This document shows positions 36,701-48,700 of a stretch of DNA of 64,000 bases, piece after piece. Source of the stretch: Monoplex corrugatus (lineage: Eukaryota; Mollusca; Gastropoda; Littorinimorpha; Ranellidae). The number at the start of each line of letters is the position of its first letter. Position 1 is the first letter of the stretch. The stretch lies in NCBI GenBank assembly GCA_030674185.1, contig JAPXFY010000013.1:51097567-51161566 (forward strand). The letters are read 5' to 3'. The notes under the pieces were generated by a model, which was given only the letters and a program-made list of their open reading frames with translations, was not told where the DNA came from and made no database searches. Made by a program: the position numbers and the translations under genes.

Positions 36701-39700
36701 TTATGTTTTGTATGTGTGGATAGGTGGGTTATGTTTTATATGTGTGGATAGGTGGGTTATGTTTTGTATGTGTGGATAGGTGGGTTGTGTTTAGTATGTG
36801 TGGGTAGGTGGGTTGCGTTTTGTATCTGTGGGTAGGTGGGTTGTGTTTTGTATGTGTGGGTAGGTGGGTTGCGTTTTGTATCTGTGGGTAGGTGGGTTGT
36901 GTTTTGTATGTGTGGGTAGGTGGGTTGCGTTTTGTATCTGTGGGTAGGTGGGTTATGTTTTGTATGTGTGGGTTATGTTTTGTATGTGTGGATAGGTGGG
37001 TTATGTTTTGTATGTGTGGATAGGTGGGTTGCGTTTTGTATGTGTGGGTAGGTGGGTTGCGTTTTGTATGTGTGGGTAGGTGGGTTTTGTTATGTTTTGT
37101 ATGTGTGGGTAGGTGGGTTGTGTTTTGTATGTGTAGTAGTAGATGGGTTATGTTTTGTATGTGTGGGTAGGTGGGTTGTGTTTTGTATGTGTGGGTAGGT
37201 GGGTTGCGTTTTGTATGTGTGGGTAGGTGGGTTATGTTTTGTATGTGTGGATAGGTGGGTTATGTTTTGTATGTGTGGATAGTGGGTTGCATTTTGTATG
37301 TGTGGGTAGGTGGGTTGCATTTTGTATGTGTGGGAAGGTGGGTTTTGTTATGTTTTGAATGTGTGGGGAGATGGGTTATGTTTTGTATGTGTGGGTAGGT
37401 GGGTTGTGTTTTGTATGTGTAGTAGTAGATGGGTTATGCTTTGTATGTGTGGGTAGGTGGGTTGTGTTTTCAATGTAAAGTGAAAACAGATCTGGTGACA
37501 GAACACATCCCTGCCTAATCCCTCTTTGGATTATTTTGGAAAGAGCTTATATCATTTTCTACTCTTATTGCGTATTCCTTATCATTCTTAGATCCTTTAA
37601 ATCAACATGGAGCATTTGTAGTTGGCTGATCAATTCTTTGTGTCTTTCCTGTTCAAAAAACTTTGTGTAATCAGTAAAACATAAATATAAGTGCTTATTC
37701 AACTCAATTGATCTTTCTATGAGAGTTCTTAGGGTGTATATCAAGAGTAAGATTTCCTGATGCACACTGTAAGTGTCTATTTCTTGGGTTTGGTAGACAC
37801 CAAGATAAATTAAGAGAGTAGGCGTAACATACAGTGCTGTCATGTGATGTAATCTCAGTCCTAGATGGATTTCCATAGTGTCATGATCATCATCATGAAA
37901 TAATCGTCTTAGCATCTTGAAAATTTTCCCAGATTCTGCAGCTCTTTGTGTGCTGATCTTGTGATGACTTCAGTATCTATTTCATCTACTGCTTTTATGC
38001 TTGAGATGAATTCAGTGTGCAGTTTTGTGTGTTAGTGGTTCATGGGTATTGTCATTCAAAGACCATGATGGTGGTTTCCTCACCAGAGGAGATCTCCCAT
38101 TTGGTCTGGCCCTGGAAATTAGCAATTACTGTCATTACTGTCATTAGTGTGTGTGCTCAGTAAGTTGAACCAGAACAGGCACTGTTGAACTCCATTCAAA
38201 GTGATTCAGAAGCAGTGCAGGGTCTCCTCTGGTAGGTGGCATAATTACAGCATGACATCACTGGCTCCTATGGGAAACACTAGGACTTTGACTGACTTAA
38301 CTTAGAATTGGTGGGATGTTGGAGAGCCAGAATGAGCATGTGGGATCTACATCACTAAGGCAGTGCAAAATTTGAGACAGCAAGGAAAACAAACAAACAA
38401 ACAAATAAAAAAAAACCAGAAAAGACAGAAAACCAAAAAATTAAAAGATAAAAATTCTCTTGAATGGTTCTTGAGTGATCATGGGTTTATTGAGCGTTGT
38501 CCTTCACAAGTTACATAGCCACAAACAGCCAGGCTGTTGGAAGGCTGTTTGGGATGTAAGATTTGCAGGGCTGATAAGGTTACATACATAAAATGTTAAT
38601 TTGCTTGGTATTCCAATCTGGCATATATTCTTTGTGTTGATAGAAGTTAACTAAATGTTTTCCCCCCTCAGAGATGCCAAAGCTACTTTCAGGATAAATA
38701 GTATCCCCAACTTCTGGAAATTCTGGCTAGAAATTTTTTCTTTTCTGTCACTGTCTTTGTTTCTGTTTTCTCGTTTGCTTTCTGTCATTTCTAAGATTTT
38801 CTGCCTTGCTGGTCCATCCAAATGCATGTTTTCCATAAAGCCTTTCATACTTTCTATTAGGATTGATTATTGGGTACAGGTTTTAACTGCATTTTTGGCT
38901 GTAAGGAAATGTGATGTGCAGAAGCACTTTTAGGTAATTTAGGCCAGGTTTTATATATATATATGTTTTAGTGTTCTAAATCATGTTCATACATTTGTAT
39001 TCAGGTGGGGATTTTTTAACCTCCTCTGGTGATAAATTGGGCGGAATGGTCATTATCCTTAGATTATGTGCGCAAATGCATTAATGTGTTTCCTGAATTT
39101 TCTTTTCCAGGTGATTTGTTTTTTCAGTCAACAAGATGTGTTTTGGGATGGTTCTAGTCATGATTTGGTTCTGTACAGTTGGTTTGGCTTTAAACAATAA
39201 TTAAATCATAATAAGCAAATGTTTACTAAAATTATTCCTTGTTAAGGTGAGTGTTTATTTTGTTGCTTGTTGCTGGCACAGGGAGAAGAAGAGAGAGCGA
39301 GGAAATCAGCTTTTTGCTCGAGGAGACTATTCAGTTTGCATCAATGTGTATTCAAAGTAAGTTCAACCTTGCTGGTGGGGAGAGGGTGTGTGTATATGTG
39401 CGTGTGAGAATGTGTGCTTTTCGCGATCTACTCTTTTTTTGAAGAAAAAGAAGAGGGGAAAAAAGAAACTATTTTATATCAGCCAGTGAGAGGTTGTTTC
39501 TGTCTTGTCTGTCCGCCTGTCTGTGACGAAACTTTGTAGGCAAGATTTTTTCAGTTGTATCTGGATCATTCTCTACCAAAATTGGATTGAAGGTGTTGAA
39601 TGTTGAGGAGTATCTGTGTATTAATTTGGAAGATATGGCACCAAGGTTATGATCATGCGGATTAAAAAGAAAAGCACTAATTTCAGCTTTTCTTGAGGAA

Positions 39701-42656
39701 GGTGCGTGAACAGACTTTCTCAGGAACTTCTCACAGTATTTACAAAATTCTGAATATTGTGATAATACTTATTACAATAATTACCAAATTCTCAATGTTG
39801 TGACAGTTTCCCACTGTCCTCAGTGCATTTCAGCATGTGCTTTTTCAAAGTCACAGTGACCTGGAGAAATACAAAAATCTGAATTTCATTATTTTGCCTG
39901 AGATTGTTAGATTGGCTTGACTGTCTTGAACTCATTTTGGCTGCCTTAGAGTGTAAGGATTTAAGGGTTAGAACACAGAGTCTGTTTTTTTGCATGTTAA
40001 TGTATAAACTTTGAAATTTTGACACGAGTTAAAAGCTCGAAAGTGAAAACTTAGCACCTCAGCCTCTTTTTCCCATGGAGGGTCACCAATATCTCCATCT
40101 TGTACTCAACAGGTGCTATCCAGACAGGATTAGTCTTGAAACTTTCCATTGGAAGTCGCATGCTCTTCTCAACTTCACTATTGTACCTGTCACCGGTGTA
40201 TTTTATACATCAAATTTAAGGGCTCATTGTTGAATATATGCTGGGTTTGTGTTGTCTTTATCTATGATGATTAGTCTTTATTATGTTATTATTTCTCTGT
40301 GTGTCTCCATCGCTGTCTTTTGCACTCATTCTTGCCACCGTATCTCTTCTTGACCCTTTGGACTTGTGACATGGCTACTGCCTTTACCCTTGCTGTGAGA
40401 TTGCAGAAGCTTAGATAATGTATGTGTACATCATGGTGACATGGCTAGCCTTGAGAAGTATGGCCACGTTTTAACCTCAGAAAAATGTGTACCAGACAGT
40501 AATAATAATTTGTACAGTGCAAACAGTCGACATTAAAGGTATGATCATTGCACTTTACAGAAATAGAAAATTGTTAAACTTACACACAAACACACCACAC
40601 ACACCACACACACACACCATACACACACACGCACACACGTACGCATGCACGCACTGTCAATTAGCCTAATGGTACAGCAAAGACAAATGAAATGCAGTGC
40701 TCATCCTTTCAGTCTGAGTCCAGAGGGTTAAGTTTAATGTGCAGTATTTTTATTTTTATTTTTTGACCAGGAAAAAGGTAAATGCTTAAATGGCTCAGTT
40801 ATTAAATGCCATTTCTTATTAAAAAACAAATAAAAAAGAGAAGAAAAGAAACGTTTCAGTGTTCACTATTTTGTCATGTTAATTCTTAGAACTTCATCAG
40901 TGGCTCATGTCCATTTACAGAGCCATCAAAATTCTGGAGGCAGGTAGAGAGGGTTTGTCGGGGGATACTTCAGTTCTTCAGAAGATTCTTGACTCACGGC
41001 TCCATTGTTACAACAACATGGCACTTTCACAGTTGAAGGTAAGTATCCAAGTGTGTCCGTCATTTGTCTGTGTAATGCATGTGTATATGTTATACATATG
41101 CAGCACAGTGTGATCCCTCATGTGTAGATGCTTATGTGCATGTACACATTCAAGACAGTGTTGTCATTCATTTCCATATGCATGTTTATATGCATGTACA
41201 CATTCGAATTAGTGTGGTTCGTCATTTGCACATGTATGCATGTTCACTTGCAACACATATGTGCATACACATACATGCACGCAGTCACAAGTTCATGTGT
41301 GTACACACAGAGACTCTCATGCATGTGTGCACTCACATGCACACATACATGTGTGCATGCACACGCACGCACACATGTAGCGACCACAAGCGCGCCCGCT
41401 GATGGTGGAAAACATGGATTTGTGCAGCAACGTACAACTTGTGCTGTGTATCCAAAACAACATGTATACACATATCTGATAAGAATTTGAATGCTTTAAA
41501 GAAAGAATGATTATACAGAATGGTATGCACACTTACACACACATATTTATACATGCAAACAAATGCGCAGACATACACACACATGAATGAAACACACGTA
41601 CAAACACACACACATCGAACATACACATTCACACATGCACATACAGTCATTCAGGAGAAAGGATGGTACATCATAGGAATATAGAAAGGCAAATTGCCTG
41701 AAAAATTTTTGTTTTGTTTTGATTTATTTTGTTTTACATTTTCATAGACATATTCTATTTATTTGATTTCCCTTGTATGTTTGTGTCAGTGTATATGTGT
41801 GGGTGTGTTTACTGTGTTTACCTATGGGGGGTGTTTATCTGTGTGTATGTGTGTTTGCACAAGTCCCATGACTTACTGCAGTTGTCTGAACATTCCTGAT
41901 ATTTCTTTTTATCTTTGCATTTTCCCAGCTGAAGGCGTATGATGCTGCCATTCGTTCCTGTGAGGAGGTGTTCAAGATTCAGCCTAAGAACGCCAAGGCA
42001 CTGTACAGACAGGGCAAGGTGAGGACCACTGGCTGTGGGCATAGACGTCTATAGTTTGAGGGTTGGAATTTGTTCAGTAGGGGTTATTGCATTCTGTTCC
42101 ATATGCACTAAACACATATCTGCCAGCAGTTACCTGGCAGACTCCAGTAACCTGTCCATAAGTGTACACAGGCATGGTCTTGGACTGGAGAGGGAAGTGG
42201 GACCTGTGGAATGCTAATACCACCGGAATGATTGGAGCATTAAGATGGGCAGCAAATATGTCAGCTTTTATTTTGTGGCATGGGATTGAATGAATGGCTG
42301 GCCACATGACTTGTTTCACACATGTGCAGGGTCTTCTTGGGAGGGGGTGGCCCCATGGCAGCTTAAAATCTGTGGCTGCCATAGGCTTTCAGGCAGTGGA
42401 AGTTGGGGTTAATAGTGTGTTGTAGAGCTTGGAATGAGCAGCTTTCGGTCAACACTGCTGAGGCAGCGCTTATTTTGGAACAAAAAAGGACAATTAAAAG
42501 ACCAGGCTGTACCAAAGTAAACAGCAGTATCAGATGAAGACATTTTCAGACCCACACAGAAATCTAATCAATACAGTTCAACAGTTTGCAAACAAATAGT
42601 TCTGGACATACAACTTATTAAAAAAAAGGCACACACGCATGCACGCACGCACACGC

Positions 42657-42735
<79 letters not shown>

Positions 42736-45700
42736 AGAAAACAGTTAAACCTCATGAGGTTCATGTGGATTTTTTATTTGTATTGATTTCAGGCATACAG
42801 TGGCAAAGGAGACCTCAAAAAAGCCATTCACCTGATGCAAAAAAGCCTGGAAACAGACCCAGAGGCAAAGGTGGTGTTTTGATTTTTGCCATCAGATGTT
42901 TTCCCATGTACAAAAGGTTCTATTCTTTCTCATCCACATTGTACAGTTTTCATCCAGGTTACAACTTCAACACAATAATCCCCCATTGGGTTACTGGGGA
43001 CTCTCAGTATAAATAGTATCTGCACCTTCTGGAAACTCTTTGCTGGAAATAACCTTTTTTTCTCACTCTATTTGTTTCTGCCTTGCTTCTTTGCTTTCAG
43101 TCATCTCGTCCTATCCTTTTTTCTTTCTTTTTTTTTTTGTTACCTATATATGCTCTGTAAAACCTTACATAGTTTTTAGAAGGATTGATAATTGGGCACA
43201 TGTATTAACTGCATTTTGGGGCTCTAAGGAAATGTGAAGTGCAGAAGTAGTTTAAGGTCATTTAGGCCACGGGTTTTTTTTTCTGTTTTAGTATCGGTAG
43301 TTTACATTTGTATTCAAGTTTGTTTTTTTAAAATCCCCAGGTGATAAGCAGGGCAGAATAGTCGGTGCTTGAGGCATGTCCTAAGATCACATGCATAAAT
43401 ACATTGATACATGTATTTGATTTTCTTTTCCATTTTTTTTTCCATGGTCAACAAGGTATTGTGTATATTTTGAGATGGTTATGGCCTTGATATGGCTGTG
43501 TGCAGTCAAATGGGTTTCAAACAATATTGATAATACTAATCCCAAAGTTGTGCAAGAAGGATTCATTGCATGCAAAAGTTCCATATGGGTCAACTCGATC
43601 TCACACAGAGTTTCCCACAGTGTCTGCAGGAATCAAACTGCACAGGGCCTCAGCATGTCATACTTCACAGTACAACAACTGTGTCTGCAATTTCTGAATG
43701 TTTGAGAAAGTTTTAATAATGACTGGTAAGAAAAAGTTTGAAAAATCTAGGGCCCATCTTTAACTCTTAAAGCGCTTCATAAAATAAAGTACTGTTTTAA
43801 GAAAGTGTAGTTAAAATCAAGAGACGTTTATCTAAAACTACGTACTCCAGGTTTTGCCTATTTTCTGTACCTATTATTCACCCTACATATATAAACCTAT
43901 ACATTTTTAGAAAGAGGACAGTCTGGAGATAATGAATAACATAAAATAAAATATGTACCTTGTCAGTTGTGGGAGATATCCTTGCTGGTAATAAGCACAA
44001 AATATTTACACAAATTGTCCAAAAACGTTGTCTTGTCTTCAGCACTCTTGAAAACAGTCCAGATGGCAACAAAATCACAAAAAACAGTTATATACAGACA
44101 CATTGTTCACTCCTCTTAGAGGAAAAACAGGTTTTGCAGACTTTCCCCTCCTGGGACGCTTGTGGTAGTCCACAAAACAAGTAGCACACAGGCCAATGTT
44201 GCACGCCGGACACTCGTACACGGAGCGCACACGAGTATCATGTCCAGCAGCACAATTCCTCCTCTTGCCTTTTGCCAGCTTGACTAGTTGATGCCCTCCA
44301 TGTGATGGACCAGCCTCAGGATCAGGTGGGGGTGCTGGGGCCACTTGTAATTGGGCATGAGCCCTGGTAGCTTCAATTTCTGCCCTAGTCCGCCTGTGAC
44401 GCACAACCTTGGGGGGGTGGTAGTCCCCTGCCAGGCTGTGCACCAGAGACATCATAAACTGAAGCTTGGTTTTCTGTGGGGTGTCAGTGGTGTTGAGCTG
44501 GTACAGGATGTAACTGTTCACTGCTGCCCTGCCAAATAGGGAAAAGGCCAGCTTTGTTGACCATTTCATTTTCTTCCTCTCAGCCAGGTAGGCGTAGAGT
44601 TTGGAGTCGCTCATGCCTACTCCTCCCATGGACTTGTTGTAGAGGCTGACAATGTTGGGTCTTCTCACTCTCTGGCCTCTTCTGTTCTGTACCTCTGTGT
44701 ATCCAGCACGGGCAGCAGTGGACAGAAGCACTGGTCTGCTTGCACCATCTTTGTACATGACACAAAGCAGTGGACCTTTCCTTCGCTCAGCAACTTCTTG
44801 GTTCTTGAGTTTTTTCTTCAAACAGGCTTTAGGAAGGCCTTTCCTGTTCACTCTCACAGTTCCTGTTGCTGTAGTCTGCTGAGCATACAGGTCTTGGAAC
44901 AGAACTGGAGAGGAAAAGTAATTGTCCAATCCTAAGTGGTATCCCTGATTGAAGAAGTTGCACTTGTTCAAGAGGCGCATCACGATGGCATAGGTGACAC
45001 CCTGCTCAGCTCCAGCATCATCTGCACAACCTCACACACTGTGCCTTTTAGCCGCCCAACCATAGGTCATGACCTCGGCCCGTGGCGCGCAGCTGATGCC
45101 AGCTGCCAAGCGGGCAGCAGACACACAGTGCTGCTCGGCTTGCTTGGCTCACTCAGCGGGAATAACGCTATGTTCGTAATTTGTGTACCATCGCAAAACT
45201 CCCTTAAAACAACATTCTGTAATGACTTGCAATAGAAAGGGAAAAGAATGAGCTTGAAACCAACACCAAACACAACATAGATAGGGTTACTGCTTTAGTT
45301 ACTGCAGCAGTTCAAAGTTTCATCCACACAAACAAAACAACTTCAAAAAACATATTACTACAATGAATGGGTCGTGTTCCAACACCCTTAACTTAAAACA
45401 TGCACTTATGACAGCACTTCCACGAACAGCAACAGAAAGTACAACCATTTAGCATTCACACCCACGTATCTGTCTGTGGGCAGTATTTTTCTGTGGGCCA
45501 GGAGCAGGGGGGTAATTAACACGCTGCTGTGGGTTTACCAGTGGCAGGCGCGAGGTGGAGTGGTGGGGGTATGTTGGCTTGGCAACCAGCTTATAGTTCA
45601 CGCCTGACACAGGCCTAATTATTGTTTATCAGGTGTGGGGCTACACATCAGTCCCTGGCATCAGTGTTTTGGGAGTTCAATTCTTTACTTTAACTGTCTC

Positions 45701-48700
45701 TGCCGGAGACAACTTACTGTTTATACCGCTGAATTATGATAATAATAAAACTGCTCGACATATTGAAAGCGACCTGGAACAAGTTCTCTTCCGCAAATAA
45801 AAATCAGTTTCTGCTCACGTAGTTAAAACGCAATCAGCAAAATGTAAATCCATGGATATGAGAAAATGATGAGAATAAAAGAAGACTTGTCAAGAGTTAT
45901 TTTCGTGGCTTTGAGGCGACAGGAAGCACACACCGCAACCGAGGTGACACAGTTGTCAACTGTTCTTGCATTAAGACTCGGATTTGCTGGTCTTCTGCAC
46001 GAATTCCACGCACCCGAGCCTTAAGACCATTAACAAAAGCATGAGTCTCTTCACCTCCTTGCTCCCCCAGCAGTCCCAATCCAAATTTCCAGTCTTTCAG
46101 GAATTGAACACAGTGGCACTCTAGCATGTGTTGTTTTGGTGTGATGTTTATATGCGGAAACTTGATTCTGTAGAAATGCATGTATTGTGAAATGTTTTCT
46201 TCTACCGTTTGTATGTCTTCTTCTGTCATGGGTCGTGTATGTGAGATGTGTTTATGTACAGCTGAGAAGTGTGAGTTAAGCTGTTCAAATTTCTCTGCGA
46301 TGTCATGTGCACGCTGGTGAAGTGTGAGGCTGTCTGTCACTTGAAATGTTTTTCTGACTATGCTTTGACAGATGTTTTTTGTGACTTGAGGTTGCAGATA
46401 TTTGTGGCAGTGATTGCCTACAAAGGAACGGCCGTGGTATGCTTGCACAGTGATTTTATTTGCTTTCAGTTCACTATCTAAATTTGATGTGACAGGGCCT
46501 TCACGGAAAGGCAGGTCTGTCAGTGCCTCATTCTTTTCTTCTATTCTGTCATAAAGTTCGTCAATGCAGTCCTGCACCTGCTTCTTCTCCTCCTGTAGTG
46601 TGTGCTTCATTTGCTCATTTTCCCGTTCTAACTGCTGTATTTCTGAGAGCCTTGTCTCGTATGACATCTTCTCTTTTTCATCTTTCTCTATGTCTTGTAG
46701 TGTGTTAACATGCTGTTCGAACACTGTGATGTTTTCATGTCCCGTGTTAATTTCTTCCGCTAGTGCCCTAGCTATGTGTGTGTCTAGCATGTGACACTCC
46801 TGTTCCAACAGATCATGGTGTTTTTTTACTATGCCTAACAAAATGTGAAGGTAGGGAGGAGCGATTTGTGACAAGGATACATTGAAGAGGGGTTTGTGGA
46901 TAACATTATTGTATGCTTTTGCTGTTTTCTTGTCTGCACCATGGTGACAGAACTGTCTGTGATCATGCTTAATGTTTTGCAGCGTTCTTTTGGGAATGTT
47001 TGTTTGCTGAATGTGCGCGTTTTGCATCTGTTTCTTTGAAGTCTTGCACCACAAACAAGGGTGTACTGACTGCGCTCCTGAAATGCCATATATTTTAAGT
47101 AAATAGTCATAATCACCAAAGAAAAAAACACGGACCTGCTTGCCTTTCCATACCATCTTCTCTAAGTTGGCGATTTGCTGTTTGTATGGATAGAGGATAG
47201 TTTTTAGGTTTACCTGTGAATCTTTGCAATTGACCACAGATATGAGGCAAGTATTGCGCTTTGAGTTAGGTTCACTAACATTTGCAACCTGCAGCATAAA
47301 CTTAAAACTACCTCCACCATGGTCTCCGCCGATCTTTATCCATACTTCATTTCTGGGAATTGTATCATCATGCCAAGAGAGCAGATGTTCTTCCTCGTAC
47401 TGGTCTAACAGAGAAGAGACAAACTGAGTAAGGTCAGTGTGTCCCACATAGCCAACAGGCACTTCAATTCTCTCTGAGCCAGTGTCATTGTCAACTAATT
47501 TGTGTTCTACCACTATGTCTCCACAGACTGTTTCACGTTGAAACTGCCTCTCTGCTCGTTCACTCTCCATGACTACTCCTATGCCTTTGAGAAACCGTCT
47601 CTGTGCTCTCTGCCTGCACCAGCTAAGTCCTAAAGTTGTCCTAAGAGCTGACCCATGTTTAGAGGAGATGGTTGGTCTCTTAATGCCTGCCTGATGTAAC
47701 ACCTCCTCCCTCTGTTTTGTGCTGGACTTTTTCAGTTCACTGCTGTGTTGTTTTACCGAATCTTCTTGGGTTTTGCCTGATACATCATGTCTAAACTTTT
47801 CCACTGTTCTGGCTCTCTTTTTTCTCAGAGGAGAAGAAGCTTCTAATGATCTCTTTCTTGGCATCACTATCTTTTTGAGAACGAGAGGCTGACCTTTCGT
47901 TTTGCAGGCAACAGTGGATTTGTCCTGTGACTTATTCATTATCATTTTGGTGATTTGTGTGTGGTATTCTGTTTCTTCTGCAGTGAGTGGAAGAGTCATG
48001 TCCTGAATAGAACGCAAGCTTTGCTTTTGGGCAATAGGAGATGTTGCTGCGTCTGTAACCTGCTGTCTCATAGATGTCTGTGATGGCCCTTCGTTTATGA
48101 CTGTCTTTTCTGGTGTGTACATTTCCTGCCTAATGGGTGATGCATGCGTGTCAATCATGCGAGGCCTTTTTTCTGGTGTGGATGTTACTGGTGGCAGAAA
48201 GACTGGCCCTTCACTAATTGACTCGGGGGCACTTTCTTGCTTTGGCCGACCTCTCTTTTTTCTCACTGGCCTGCCTGCCGTGAACTGCGAGGCAAAATGT
48301 GAACAGACGCTGCATTCACTTTGTAATATGGATGAATTGAAATCAGTCCACAAATGGGATGCACCTTCAATGTCAATCTTGGCATTTTGTAGCGTTGTGG
48401 CAGAGGGTGATTCCACTTCTTTCTTTAAACTCTTCAGTCTTGTGTAACAGGGTCGGCACAGCGTGGTCGAGTGAACATCACATTTGTCTTGCATAATATC
48501 AATATCATGAAACTGCTGTAGCTCTGACTGAACATATTTACACAGATGAACTGCTTTATCAGAGTTGCGTTTTTTTTATCTTCCACCACACACTCTACAA
48601 AGCGAGTTTAGTCTGTCACTATGTAGTCTTTCACTGTGTTCCTCCATCATCAGAGCTGAAGTGCCAGTATGACTATAAATGCTAGACAAACACAAATGTC

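Noticed and set aside
35425..37470. CRISPR-like or coding interpretation of the regular array
   Set aside because: Units are contiguous without unique spacers; the ORFs (THLPTHTKHNP repeats) are translations of a minisatellite.
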